A stretch of 64,000 bases of DNA, taken from the NCBI GenBank assembly GCA_041687455.1, contig JAWLBY010000009.1, forward strand, positions 62,001 through 126,000, written 5' to 3'. Of the stretch, positions 8,383 to 17,002 are shown one piece after another. The translations under genes and the position numbers were made by a program. The notes below the pieces were generated by a model, which was not told the DNA's origin, did no database searches, and was given only the letters and a program-made list of their open reading frames with translations. Origin of the DNA: JAWLBY01 sp041687455 (lineage in GTDB: Bacteria > Pseudomonadota > Gammaproteobacteria > Xanthomonadales > Xanthomonadaceae). Each line of letters starts with the position of its first letter. Positions within the stretch are counted from its first letter, which is position 1.

Positions 8383-10989
8383 TCAGAACGTCTGCGTGTA
8401 ACGGAAGTACACGTGACGACCGTTGAGGTCGTGCAAGTTGTTGTTGACGTAGCTGGTGTCGAAGAACTCGTCCAGCGGCGGATTCTTGCTGAACGCGTTT
8501 TCCGCACCGATGGTCAGCTTGCCGTTCCACGGGGCATTCCAGGAAGCCTGGATGTCGTGGGTCACGTAGGTGCCCGCCGAGCAGGCGGTCGTCGGGTTGT
8601 AACCGTAGCCGACCAACTCGTCGCAGGTGTACCCGTAGTCACCCTCGAGCACCGAGGAGACGCCGTCGATGACGTTGATGTTCCACTGGACGCTGAAATC
8701 ACCCATGGCCCAGCGGTTGGCCAGCGTGGCGCGCCATTGCGGGGTATGGCTCGTGTCGATCGCGTCGAACGAGGTGCCAGTGCCCGGCGAGGTGACCACG
8801 AACTCCTCGGTGTAGCTGACCTGCAGCGCGTTGCTCAGCGCGCCCCAGGTGCCGAAGTCGAACCGGGTCTGGACGTTCAGGTCGTAGCCGGAGCTTTCGA
8901 TGTCGCCTTCGTTGCCGTAGCCGGCACGGACTTCGAGGATCAGGCCGCTCGGATCGCGCAACACGCCCAGGTGCGAGGGCAGGAACTGATTGTTACGCGT
9001 ACGGTTGACCACCGTCTGGGCGCTGTAGAAGCGGACCTGGTCAGTGATCTTGATGTCGTAGTAGTCGAGCGACATGTTCAGCCAACTGGTGGCATCCCAC
9101 ACGACACCCAGGCTGAACTGCTCCGACTCTTCCGGCTCGAGATCCGGGGTTGCGACGCGCAGACCGTTGATCTGGACGCGGCAGGACGCGCCAAGGCTCA
9201 GCGCCGCACAGTTCTGTGCATCACCGACGGTATCGGCGGAGAACGAGTCGAGCTGATTGATGATCGACAGCGGCGGAGCGCGGAAGCCCTCACCCCACGA
9301 GCCACGGAAGCTCAGGGCGTCCAACGGCTGGTAGCGCAGCGAGACCTTCGGCGACACCGAATCACCAAAGTCGGAGTAGTCGTCGTAGCGGGCCGCGATG
9401 TTGGCCTCGAGGTTGCTCAGGATCGGCAGGTTCCACTCGGCGAACACCGAGGTCAGGTCACGGTCACCGAACGAGGAATTGCCCGAGGAACCGCCGACAT
9501 TGCCGGCCGCCGACTGCTGGTCGTAGATATCGGCGTAGTCTTCCTCGCGGTATTCGGCGCCGATCGCCATCATCGAGGCGCCACCGGCCATTTCGAACAG
9601 GTCGAAATCCATCAGGGCGAACAGTTCGTCCTGGGTGAAGAACCCACTGCGATTGGTGGTGGTGCGGATCGCAGCCAGCACGCTTTCCGGGTTGCCGGCC
9701 GGGTCGAAGACGTTGTACTCGCCCGACTCGAAGAGCTGCTCGGCGACCGGGATGTTGACGTAGTTGTAGCCCACCGAATCGAAGCGCGCTTCGTTGCGAC
9801 GGATACCCGCCTCCAAGCCGATGCGGTCGGTCAGGCGACCCTGGAAGCCAGCGGTCAGGTCGTAAACGGTGTTCTCGTCGAAGTTGTCACGCGGCCCCAT
9901 GGTGGCGAACCGGTGGCCGATGAACATGTCCTCGCCGGTGGTGTTGTTCGGGCTCGCCGCGGAAACGAAGATGTTTTCCGGAGTCGGCGCGAAACGACCG
10001 AAGCTGTCGGTGCGGGTGACGCTACCGTTGACGTAGACCATCCAGTTGTCGTCGATCTGGTGGTCGCCGCGGAAGAACGCGCCACGGGTATCCAGCGACG
10101 CCGTCGCGGCACCGATGCGCAGGAAGTCGTACATGCACAGGCCGTTGGCCGGATTGATGTAGAACAGTTCGTTGGTGCAGCCGCCCGGCACGTTGCCGAC
10201 GATGCTGCCCGGAATGTTCTGGCCGGTCACCGGGTTGACGATCGGACGCTTGTACAGGTTCGAGAAGCTCGTCACGCCGCGCTGGTCGTCAAGCCACGGC
10301 AGGTCGTCCCAGAACGTGATGCCACGGTTGGTGTACGAGGCACCGGCCAGCAGGCGCGTGGTGTCGCTGGCGGTGCCGATCAGGAACGAACCTTCCTCGG
10401 TGTCGCCGCCGCGCTCGTGGTTACCGACGCCGTAGGTGACTTCAGCGCCGTTGTAGTCCTTCCGGGTGATGATGTTGACCACACCGGCCATCGCGTCTGC
10501 GCCGTAGATCGCCGACGCACCGTCGGTGAGCAGTTCGATGCGCTCGACTGCCGCCAGCGGCAGGGTATTCAGATCCTGGCCGCCCGCAAGGAACTGCGGC
10601 GACTTCGGCGCACGACGGCCGTCGATCAGGATCAGGGTGCGGCCGCCGCCGAAGCCACGCAGGCTCAGCTCGGAGAACGACTGGGCGCTGGAGCCGGAAG
10701 ACGGCTTGAGCGAACCAAAGGAGTTGAATGTCGTGTTTTGCAGGACATCAGCCACCGTCGTCTTGCCGCTGGCCTCGATTTCCTGGCGGTCGATCACGGA
10801 AACCGGAAGGGCGCCTTCCACTTCGGCGCGCTTGATGCGCGAGCCGGTGACTTCGATGCGGTCCAGGCGGGCCGCTTCTTCTTCATCCTGGGCGAAGGCC
10901 GGGGCAGCGGTCAGACCCAGAAGACCCATGGCACCCGCGGCGAGGCCGTAACGAACGGCATCGCTCAGCAGATTACGGTTGAAATTCAT
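8383..10989 (-). CDS. TonB-dependent outer-membrane receptor (Oar-like)
   Basis: This 868-residue receptor imports a ligand across the outer membrane using TonB energy. It has a signal peptide ending AAPAFA-QDEEE, a TonB-box region DRIEVTGSRIKR at about residues 43-54, and a plug domain with TTVADVLQNT, GGRTLILIDGRR and ASAIYGADAMAGVVNII. A 22-strand-type barrel follows, ending in VYFRYTQTF with the terminal Phe needed for BAM insertion. This subtype, in which plug residues run GSRIKR and the cargo is often peptide or amino acid, is abundant in Xanthomonadales. The ligand is not identifiable. GGAG with 7-nt spacing precedes the ATG. It has its own promoter, a structured leader and a strong terminator, so it is transcribed alone. 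Confidence 0.92.
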   Translation of the reverse strand: MNFNRNLLSDAVRYGLAAGAMGLLGLTAAPAFAQDEEEAARLDRIEVTGSRIKRAEVEGALPVSVIDRQEIEASGKTTVADVLQNTTFNSFGSLKPSSGSSAQSFSELSLRGFGGGRTLILIDGRRAPKSPQFLAGGQDLNTLPLAAVERIELLTDGASAIYGADAMAGVVNIITRKDYNGAEVTYGVGNHERGGDTEEGSFLIGTASDTTRLLAGASYTNRGITFWDDLPWLDDQRGVTSFSNLYKRPIVNPVTGQNIPGSIVGNVPGGCTNELFYINPANGLCMYDFLRIGAATASLDTRGAFFRGDHQIDDNWMVYVNGSVTRTDSFGRFAPTPENIFVSAASPNNTTGEDMFIGHRFATMGPRDNFDENTVYDLTAGFQGRLTDRIGLEAGIRRNEARFDSVGYNYVNIPVAEQLFESGEYNVFDPAGNPESVLAAIRTTTNRSGFFTQDELFALMDFDLFEMAGGASMMAIGAEYREEDYADIYDQQSAAGNVGGSSGNSSFGDRDLTSVFAEWNLPILSNLEANIAARYDDYSDFGDSVSPKVSLRYQPLDALSFRGSWGEGFRAPPLSIINQLDSFSADTVGDAQNCAALSLGASCRVQINGLRVATPDLEPEESEQFSLGVVWDATSWLNMSLDYYDIKITDQVRFYSAQTVVNRTRNNQFLPSHLGVLRDPSGLILEVRAGYGNEGDIESSGYDLNVQTRFDFGTWGALSNALQVSYTEEFVVTSPGTGTSFDAIDTSHTPQWRATLANRWAMGDFSVQWNINVIDGVSSVLEGDYGYTCDELVGYGYNPTTACSAGTYVTHDIQASWNAPWNGKLTIGAENAFSKNPPLDEFFDTSYVNNNLHDLNGRHVYFRYTQTF

Positions 10990-11024
10990 TCGTTCTCTCC
11001 AACGTCAGTAGTGACTAATACACA

Positions 11025-11062
11025 GTTCGGGACTGGTTCTTCCGTCCGTGGAAGTGCCGAAC
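11025..11062 (-). promoter_or_regulatory. Nested hairpin in the TonB receptor 5-prime leader
   Basis: Inside the roughly 100-nt leader an outer stem (11025-11030 GTTCGG with 11057-11062 CCGAAC) encloses an inner stem (CTTCC at 11039-11043 with GGAAG at 11050-11054). It could affect translation or RNA stability. I recognise no riboswitch family. Confidence 0.4.
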
Positions 11063-11100
11063 GCGCGCGGATTGGCCCGGGCTGTGCACGGCAGCGCCGG

Positions 11101-11130
11101 AGTCTAGCAACAAATCTTTAACCCGGACAA
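11101..11130 (-). promoter_or_regulatory. Sigma-70-type promoter of the TonB receptor gene
   Basis: On the minus strand, TTGTCC (11125-11130) is followed after 18 bp by TAGACT (11101-11106). A TG one base before it makes an extended -10. Transcription would start near 11094 and give a leader of about 105 nt. Confidence 0.5.
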
Positions 11131-11175
11131 GCCAGACGGGCTCGGTTCAGCGCAACTGTAGTTCGGGCGCCGCAA

Positions 11176-11202
11176 CAAAAAGCCCCGGACAGTGCCGGGG
11201 CT
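11176..11202 (-). terminator. Intrinsic terminator after the DUF4097 gene
   Basis: AGCCCCGG and CCGGGGCT form a perfect 8-bp stem with a 6-nt loop. On the minus strand the stem is followed by TTTTG. An A-tract on the other side makes weak bidirectional use possible. Confidence 0.85.
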
Positions 11203-11235
11203 TCAAAAAAGTGACTACGGATCAATGACGTACGA

Positions 11236-12141
11236 TTACTCGATCTTGATCCGTACGGCTCCGGAGAAGGACTCCAGATCGATCTTGCCGTCGCCGCTGC
11301 CGAGCGCTGCCTTCAGGCTCGAGCCGGGTCCGAACTCTTCCTTTTCGACCGTTCCGACGTCCGAGCGGATCGAGCCGCTGAAGCTCGACGCGCTGAGCCG
11401 GGCCGAGGTCGACTTCGGCAACGTCACGGTCAGGCTGCCGCTCAGGCTCTCGGCACTGAGGCGCCCGCCAGGGGCCAGTGCCGCCTGGATGTCGATGTCA
11501 CCCGACACGCCACTGGCCTGGATCGAGCTCGGCGTGCCCTGCGGTGCCAGCCGGATTCGGCCGGACACCGACTCGGCCTCGAGCCGGCCGCTGACCGGCC
11601 CGGCCAGCTCGACCCGGCCACTGACCGATTCCAGCGTGACGTCGCGGCTGCCGTTGGTCTCGACCCGGATGTCGCCGCTGACCGCGGTCGCCTCGAGCAC
11701 CTCCGGGGCACCGCGAAACGTGACCTTGCCGCTGACCGACTCCAGGTCGATCCGCTTGCCGGTCAGGCCCTCGACCTCGATCGACGCACTGACGGTCTCG
11801 GCCTTCAACTCGACGCCGGGTGGCAGTTCCAGTTCGATGTCGCTGTCATCGACCCGCCCGCCGCCCCACCAGCCCCAGCCGCTGGTGTTCGGATAGTCGA
11901 CCTTGATCCGCAGCCGCTTCTGGCTGCCGTCGATGATCAGGCCCTTGACGCCGTCGCCGAGCGTGCCGGTCACACGCACGCGGTCGCCCTGCCCGGCCCG
12001 GATCCGGACGCTGCCAGCGACGTTCTCGACCTCGATCATCGCGTCGGGCGCGACCGGGCGGGTTTCGTCGACCACGGTGGCGGCATCGACGGCCGGAATC
12101 AGCAACAGGCTCAGCAGCGGTGCGACGATCGAAGATTTCAT
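11236..12141 (-). CDS. Secreted DUF4097-type beta-helix protein
   Basis: This 301-residue exported protein has a signal peptide ending near AVDA-ATVVDE. The body is a series of short repeats of about 20 residues of the form 'ESVSG-x-V/I-x-(V/L)', for example LESVSGKVTFRG, TAVSGDIRVETN, LESVSGRVELAG, AESVSGRIRLAP and ASGVSGDIDIQA. That is the DUF4097 (head-GIN-like) right-handed beta-helix pattern. It follows the anti-sigma gene by 27 bp, with GAGGAA as its ribosome site, and ends the ECF operon. That position suggests a cell-surface or periplasmic effector, or a modulator of the anti-sigma factor. No enzyme motif is present. Confidence 0.8.
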   Translation of the reverse strand: MKSSIVAPLLSLLLIPAVDAATVVDETRPVAPDAMIEVENVAGSVRIRAGQGDRVRVTGTLGDGVKGLIIDGSQKRLRIKVDYPNTSGWGWWGGGRVDDSDIELELPPGVELKAETVSASIEVEGLTGKRIDLESVSGKVTFRGAPEVLEATAVSGDIRVETNGSRDVTLESVSGRVELAGPVSGRLEAESVSGRIRLAPQGTPSSIQASGVSGDIDIQAALAPGGRLSAESLSGSLTVTLPKSTSARLSASSFSGSIRSDVGTVEKEEFGPGSSLKAALGSGDGKIDLESFSGAVRIKIE

Positions 12142-12168
12142 GACGGATTCCTCGCGCTATTCAGAAGG

Positions 12169-12663
12169 TCAGCCGAAGGCAACGCGCTGACTGAGTCGGA
12201 GCTGTTGTTCATAGGTCCGGCGGAGCTGCGACAACAGGTAGGTGGATTCGGGGTTCTGCCGCAGCGCCTCGCGGATCTGCGCCTCGCTGTCGCGCAGCTC
12301 GCGCAGCGCCGGGCGCAGTTCGTCGGGCAGCGGGCCGCCGGCGAGCTGGGCCAGCGCGACGCGGTATTCGATGCTGAGCGCATCGGCCTGCCGTTCGATC
12401 GCGATATGGGCTGGCGAGCGCGGCAGCGCCGACGCCACCGGCGGCAGCTCTTGTTCGGCCTGCTGCGGCCACAGCAGCAAGGCGGCCAGCGCCAGCGACG
12501 CGGCCATCGCCCAGCCGTGCCAGTGCGGCCAGCGCCCGGGGTGCCGACCGCGCGCGGCCGGCGCCACGGCGATGGCCCGTTCGATCGCCGGCCATAGATC
12601 GTGACCGGGTTCACGCTCCTGGCGCAAATCGGCCAATCGACGCCGCAACTCGAATTCGTTCAT
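12169..12663 (-). CDS. Membrane-anchored anti-sigma factor (putative)
   Basis: This 164-residue protein has a cytosolic N-terminus (MNEFELRRRLADLRQERE), one membrane helix at about residues 50-67 (WAMAASLALAALLLWP) and a helical periplasmic tail. Its start overlaps the stop of the ECF sigma gene by 4 bp (ATGA), which indicates translational coupling. Topology, size and position fit an anti-sigma factor that holds the sigma factor at the inner membrane. No zinc-binding HxxxCxxC motif of the ZAS class is present, so it would be a zinc-independent type. The assignment rests mainly on context. Confidence 0.7.
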   Translation of the reverse strand: MNEFELRRRLADLRQEREPGHDLWPAIERAIAVAPAARGRHPGRWPHWHGWAMAASLALAALLLWPQQAEQELPPVASALPRSPAHIAIERQADALSIEYRVALAQLAGGPLPDELRPALRELRDSEAQIREALRQNPESTYLLSQLRRTYEQQLRLSQRVAFG

Positions 12664-13238
12664 TGTCCGCCTCCCAGACGCTCGCGCAGCAGACCGCGAG
12701 CCCGATGCAACTGCGCCTTCGAACTGCCGACCGCCATGCCGAGCTCGCCGGCGATCTCCTCGTGGGTCCAGCCTTCGACGTCGTACAGCACCAGTACGGC
12801 GCGCGCCCGCGGCGGCAGGCCGGCGACCGCCCGCTCGAGGTCGATCGCAAGCCCGCCGGAGCAGCGCGCGCCGACCTGCTGTTCGAGCAGCGCATCGTCG
12901 GTTTCGCGCGCTTCGCCGTTGGCCCGGGCGCGCAGGTCCATCAATGCGGTATTGACCGCCAGCCGATGCAGCCAGGTGGTGAAGGCGCTGTCGCCGCGGA
13001 ACCCCGGCAGCGCCTGCCAGGCGCGCAGGAAGGCTTCCTGGGTCAGTTCCTCGGCGCGCGCCTCGACGCCACCGACCAGCCGCCAGATCACGCCGAACAC
13101 GCGCCGCACATGCCGGCGATACAACTGCTCGAAGGCCCGGCTGTCGCCGCTGGCGGCCTGCCGAACCAGCAACGCATCGGCAGCCACCTCGGTCTCGGGC
13201 ATCACGGGATCGGTCAGCAGGGCGTTGATCGCGAGCAT
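12660..13238 (-). CDS. ECF-family RNA polymerase sigma factor
   Basis: This is a 192-residue sigma-70 family protein with only regions 2 and 4. Region 2 is visible as AFEQLYRRHVRRVFGVIWRL and ELTQEAFLRAWQALPGF, with FTTWLHRLAVNTALMDLR at its end. Region 4 is LPPRARAVLVLYDVEGWTHE followed by IAGELGMAVGSSKAQLHRAR (helix-turn-helix). The start is the ATG at 13236-13238, preceded by GAAGGG at good spacing. It is first in an operon with the overlapping anti-sigma gene and the DUF4097 gene. It presumably autoregulates, though no -35 AAC motif could be assigned with confidence. Confidence 0.93.
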   Translation of the reverse strand: MLAINALLTDPVMPETEVAADALLVRQAASGDSRAFEQLYRRHVRRVFGVIWRLVGGVEARAEELTQEAFLRAWQALPGFRGDSAFTTWLHRLAVNTALMDLRARANGEARETDDALLEQQVGARCSGGLAIDLERAVAGLPPRARAVLVLYDVEGWTHEEIAGELGMAVGSSKAQLHRARGLLRERLGGGQ

Positions 13239-13312
13239 AACCCTTCGATGCAGCCTGCCGCGGTTGCGTTTAAAGGCTGTGGGAGCGACGGCATCCAGCG
13301 GCCGAAACGGCA

Positions 13313-13334
13313 GCGGCCGCCCGAAGGCGGCCGC
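13313..13334 (-). terminator. Hairpin downstream of pckG
   Basis: A perfect 9-bp stem GCGGCCGCC/GGCGGCCGC with a TTCG-type loop lies 25 bp beyond the pckG stop. No T-tract follows, so termination is possible but not shown. Confidence 0.4.
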
Positions 13335-13358
13335 GTGCCGTCGGAACGACGGGGCCGG

Positions 13359-15185
13359 TCAACCGACCGCAGCCACCCTGGCCGCCGCGGCCGCACCGCC
13401 CAGCATCTGCTCGAGCGCGGCCTGGATCTGCTGCTGCTCGGCCTTCAGCGCCGCCGGCATCCGCTCACCGTAGCTGTCGAGGTATTCGCCGATCGCGCCG
13501 AGTTCCCTGCTCCAGTCGGCGGCATCGACTTCGAGCAGCGCGTCGAGCGTGGCCCGGTCGATCTTCAGGCCGTCGGTGTTCAGGTCGTCGGCCTGCGGCA
13601 GCCGGCCGATCGGCGTCTCGACCGCGCCGACCTGATCCTCGACGCGACGGATCATCCACTCGAGCACGCGCAGGTTATCGCCGAATCCCGGCCACATGAA
13701 CCTGCCGTCGGCGTTCTTGCGGAACCAGTTGACGTGGAAGATCTTCGGCAGCTTCGCGCCGGCCTTGTCGAACGACAGCCAGTGGGCGAAGTAATCGGCG
13801 AAGTTGTAGCCGCAGAACGGCTTCATCGCCATCGAGTCGCGACGAACGACGCCGACCGCGCCGGTCGCGGCAGCGGTCGTTTCCGACGCCATCGCGGCGC
13901 CGGCCAACACACCGTGGGTCCAGTCGCGCGCCTCGAACACAAGCGGCACCAGCGATTCGCGGCGGCCGCCGAACACGATCGCCGAGATCGGCACGCCCTG
14001 CGGATCTTCGGCCTTCGGCGACCAGCTCGCGCACTGGCGGGCCGAGACAGTGAAACGCGAGTTCGGATGCGCACCGACCTTCTTGTGGCTGTCGTACGGA
14101 CGCCCCATCCAGTCGGTGACCGGTTCGCCCGGCAGGCCTTCCCACCACGGCTGGCCGTCTTCGGTGACCGCGACATTGGTGAAGATGGCGTCGTGGGTCA
14201 GCATCGACAGCGCGTTCGGATTGGTGTTGCGGCTGGTGCCCGGTGCGACGCCGAAGAAGCCGGCCTCGGGGTTGATCGCCCACAGCCGGCCGTCCTCGCC
14301 GGGTTGCATCCAGCAGATGTCGTCGCCGATCGTCCAGACCTTCCAGCCGGCCTCGCGGTAGCCTTCCGGCGGGATCAGCATGGCGAGGTTGGTCTTGCCA
14401 CAGGCGCTCGGGAACGCGGCGGCGATGTAATGCGTTTCGCCCTGCGGGTTCTCGATGCCGAGGATCAGCATGTGTTCGGCCAGCCAGCCTTCGCTGCGCG
14501 CCTGGTAGCTGGCGATGCGCAGCGCGTGGCACTTCTTGCCGAGCAGCGCGTTGCCGCCGTAGCCGGAGCCGTACGACTTGATCGTCAGATCCTGCGGGAA
14601 ATGCATGATGAAGCGACGCTCCGGATCGAGCTCGCCGATCGAGTGCAGGCCCTTGACGAACGCGTCTTCCCGCTCGCCGCGGGCGGCGCGCTCGGCGCCT
14701 TCACGCTCGATCCGGGCCAGCGCCTCGGCGCCCATCCGGGTCATGATCCGCATGTTGGCGACCACGTACGGGCTGTCGGTGATCTCGACGCCGCAGCGCG
14801 CGATCGGCGAATCGATCGGCCCCATGCAGTACGGGATCACGTACATCGTGCGGCCGCGCATGCAGCCGTCGAACAGCGCATCGATCCGGGCGTGGCCGTC
14901 GGCCGGCGCCATCCAGTGGTTGTTCGGGCCGGCATCGTCGCGCTGGTCGGTGCAGACGAAGGTCAGATGTTCGACGCGGGCGACGTCGCTCGGGTTCGAG
15001 CGATGCAGGTAGCAGTTGGGATGGGTGTCCTGATTCAGCTCGATCAGGTCGCCGGAGTCGAGCATCGTCCTGACCAGGCCGCGGTATTCGGCGTCGCTGC
15101 CGTCGCACCAGTGGATCGCGTCGGGCTGTGTGAGGCGGGCGACCTCGTCGACCCATTGGTTGAGGGCGGCGAGTTGACTGGACAT
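13359..15185 (-). CDS. pckG: Phosphoenolpyruvate carboxykinase (GTP)
   Basis: This 608-residue enzyme converts oxaloacetate and GTP to PEP, CO2 and GDP, the entry step of gluconeogenesis in the cytosol. The GTP-type hallmark is the P-loop FPSACGKTNLAML with Lys near residue 264, together with the family segments NCYLHRSNPSDVARVE, MYVIPYCMGP and SYGSGYGGNALLGKKCHALR. The length is typical for PckG and unlike the ATP-type PckA (about 540). It is a single gene between the ECF sigma gene and the TetR gene. A CGCGCCC/GGGCGCG hairpin at 15276-15294 separates it from tetR. Confidence 0.96.
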   Translation of the reverse strand: MSSQLAALNQWVDEVARLTQPDAIHWCDGSDAEYRGLVRTMLDSGDLIELNQDTHPNCYLHRSNPSDVARVEHLTFVCTDQRDDAGPNNHWMAPADGHARIDALFDGCMRGRTMYVIPYCMGPIDSPIARCGVEITDSPYVVANMRIMTRMGAEALARIEREGAERAARGEREDAFVKGLHSIGELDPERRFIMHFPQDLTIKSYGSGYGGNALLGKKCHALRIASYQARSEGWLAEHMLILGIENPQGETHYIAAAFPSACGKTNLAMLIPPEGYREAGWKVWTIGDDICWMQPGEDGRLWAINPEAGFFGVAPGTSRNTNPNALSMLTHDAIFTNVAVTEDGQPWWEGLPGEPVTDWMGRPYDSHKKVGAHPNSRFTVSARQCASWSPKAEDPQGVPISAIVFGGRRESLVPLVFEARDWTHGVLAGAAMASETTAAATGAVGVVRRDSMAMKPFCGYNFADYFAHWLSFDKAGAKLPKIFHVNWFRKNADGRFMWPGFGDNLRVLEWMIRRVEDQVGAVETPIGRLPQADDLNTDGLKIDRATLDALLEVDAADWSRELGAIGEYLDSYGERMPAALKAEQQQIQAALEQMLGGAAAAARVAAVG

Positions 15186-15384
15186 GGACAGGGTCTCCTG
15201 CGGCCTGGCTGATGGCCGTGCAGCTTGGTCAAGGGCGGATGAATGCCTGAAGAATCGGGCCGGGCGGACTGAGCGCGCGCCCCGAACGGGCGCGACAGTC
15301 TACCACCTGGGCGGACCACCGCTCCGCGCCGACGGTTTCCGCCACGGAACTTCAGCGGCGGTCGGCGCCGTTGACGCGCGGCCG

Positions 15385-15966
15385 CTACGGAATCAGCGTC
15401 TCGGTAACGTGCGCGACGTAGGCGTCGAACTCGTCGTGGTGCATGCGCTGCTGCTTCAACTGCAGCGACAACTGCAGGAAGCCGACGTAGGCGGCATAGG
15501 TCAGCCGGGCCCGGTGCTGGGCGTCGTTGCGGGCCATGCCGGCCTGCCGGAAGGCCAGTGTCAGATAGTCGAGCCGCCGCTTGGAGACCCGTTCCATGAC
15601 CGGCTGCACGACCGGGTGGTCGAGCGCCTTCAGCAGTTCGGAATAGATGATGTGGCCGCGCGCCTCCGAGGCGACCCTGCGGAACAGCTCGTGCAGCCGC
15701 TCGCGCGGATCGACGATGCCCTCCAGCGGCGCGAACACCTGCTCCAGCTCGACCTGCTCCCAGCGTTCGAGCGCCGCCCGCAACAGCGCGTCGCGGGACG
15801 GGAAGTGCCAGTAGAAGCTGCCCTTGGTGACGCCCAGCCGGCGCGCCAGCGGCTCCACTGCGACGCCGGCGACGCCGGCCTCGGAGATCAGGTCGAGCGC
15901 GGCAACGGCCCAGTCCTCGGCCGACAGCCGGGCGGGACGCTCCACTTTCTTGGCGGGTTCAGGCAT
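15385..15966 (-). CDS. TetR-family repressor of the adjacent fatty-acid operon
   Basis: This 193-residue regulator has an N-terminal helix-turn-helix (ALDLISEAGVAGVAVEPLAR, then LGVTKGSFYWHFPSRDALL, residues about 20-65) and a helical ligand-binding C-terminus. The ATG at 15964-15966 (MPEPAKKVERP) is the natural start; an upstream GTG adds residues unlike the family. It diverges from the alpha/beta hydrolase-fadE operon. The shared region contains two near-identical dyads, one in the spacer of its own likely promoter and one over the -10/start of the operon, so autoregulation and repression of the operon are expected. By context its ligand is probably an acyl-CoA or fatty acid. Confidence 0.88.
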   Translation of the reverse strand: MPEPAKKVERPARLSAEDWAVAALDLISEAGVAGVAVEPLARRLGVTKGSFYWHFPSRDALLRAALERWEQVELEQVFAPLEGIVDPRERLHELFRRVASEARGHIIYSELLKALDHPVVQPVMERVSKRRLDYLTLAFRQAGMARNDAQHRARLTYAAYVGFLQLSLQLKQQRMHHDEFDAYVAHVTETLIP

Positions 15967-16053
15967 CGGGCGAGTGTATCCATGCTGAATCGGTACGCAA
16001 GGCGCGCCGCCGATGGACCGTCTGCCGGCCACGCGGCACGCCCGGCCAAACTA

Positions 16054-16071
16054 CCATACGGCTGCGTATTG
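16054..16071. promoter_or_regulatory. Operator dyad 1 (TetR, inferred)
   Basis: CCATAC-N6-GTATTG. It sits in the 16-bp spacer between a TTGTCA (16070-16075, minus) and a TAGTTT that could drive tetR, and it touches the TTGACA of the opposite promoter. It shares the CCATAC-N6-GTAT core with dyad 2, with centres 38 bp apart. Confidence 0.6.
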
Positions 16072-16098
16072 ACAAGCCGCGAATCGGATTCCCATACT
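16069..16098 (+). promoter_or_regulatory. Promoter of the hydrolase-fadE operon
   Basis: A perfect TTGACA at 16069-16074 is followed after 18 bp by CATACT at 16093-16098. The expected transcription start, about 7 bp downstream, coincides with the ATG at 16106, so the message may be leaderless. No Shine-Dalgarno sequence precedes that ATG. Confidence 0.6.
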
Positions 16099-16109
16099 CC
16101 GGCGTATGG
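16092..16109. promoter_or_regulatory. Operator dyad 2 (TetR, inferred)
   Basis: CCATAC-N6-GTATGG is a perfect 6+6 inverted repeat that covers the -10 box and the start codon of the hydrolase gene. A bound repressor would block initiation directly. Confidence 0.65.
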
Positions 16110-17002
16110 CCGCCACTGCCGACCAGCTCGCAGCGTCTTCGCGCCTCGTCCGGCAGCGCCGCCCGGACGGGGTCGAACTCGCCTGCGAGGCCTGCGGGGC
16201 CGAGTTCGCCCGGCCGGTGCTGTTCGCGCACGGCTTCGGGCAGACCCGCCAGGCCTGGGGCGGCACCGCGCAGGCGCTGGCCGCGCACGGCTACCAGTCG
16301 ATCGCCGTGGACGGCCGCGGGCATGGCGACAGCGACTGGAATGCAGCCGATCGACCCTACGCGATGCAGCAGTTCGTCGATGACCTGACCGCACTGGCGA
16401 CCACCACCATCCGGCCGCCGGTGCTGGTCGGCGCCTCGATGGGCGGCCTGCTCGGACTGATGGTGCAGGCCCAGGCTGCGCCGTTCGACGCCCTGGTGCT
16501 GGTCGACATCACGCCGCGCTGGGAAAGCGAAGGCGTCGAGCGCATCCTGAGTTTCATGGGCGCGCATCCGGACGGATTTGCCGATTTCGACGAGGCCGCT
16601 GCGGCGATCGCGACCTATCTGCCGCACCGGCGACGGCGCAAGTCGCCCGAGCAGTTGCGCTCGCTGCTGGTGCCGCATGCCGATGGCCGGCTGCGTTGGC
16701 ATTGGGATCCACGCATGCTCGACGAGGTCGCCCGCGACAGCCATCGGCATCAGGACGAACTGGTGCAGGCGGCAAGACGGATCCATGTGCCGACCCTGCT
16801 GATCAGCGGCGGCCGCAGCGATCTGGTGTCCGAACGCACGGTCAGCGAATTCCTCGAACTGGTCCCGCATGCCCGGCATGTACGGATCGAGCAGGCGACC
16901 CACATGGTGGCCGGCGATCGCAACGACGTCTTCACCGACGCGATCCTGGCCTTCTTGAACGACGTGGCTCCGACCACGGTATTGCCCGGAGTACAGCAAT
17001 GA
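16106..17002 (+). CDS. Alpha/beta-fold hydrolase
   Basis: This 298-residue cytosolic hydrolase has the oxyanion HGFG at residues 42-45, the nucleophile elbow GASMGG with Ser111, an acidic residue in GGRSDLVS near 239, and the catalytic His266 in THMVAG. It is probably an esterase or thioesterase; the substrate is not readable. It is followed by fadE with a 4-bp ATGA overlap, so the two are co-translated, and it lies under the TetR dyads. The link to beta-oxidation suggests acyl-ester or acyl-CoA hydrolysis. The ATG at 16106 lacks a ribosome site and falls at the predicted transcription start. Confidence 0.85.
   Translation: MAATADQLAASSRLVRQRRPDGVELACEACGAEFARPVLFAHGFGQTRQAWGGTAQALAAHGYQSIAVDGRGHGDSDWNAADRPYAMQQFVDDLTALATTTIRPPVLVGASMGGLLGLMVQAQAAPFDALVLVDITPRWESEGVERILSFMGAHPDGFADFDEAAAAIATYLPHRRRRKSPEQLRSLLVPHADGRLRWHWDPRMLDEVARDSHRHQDELVQAARRIHVPTLLISGGRSDLVSERTVSEFLELVPHARHVRIEQATHMVAGDRNDVFTDAILAFLNDVAPTTVLPGVQQ

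Noticed and set aside
8413..11121. 900-codon open frame on the plus strand opposite the TonB receptor
   Set aside because: It is the GC-rich antisense shadow of a clearly recognised gene; its product is Arg/Val-rich with no family motif or signal peptide.
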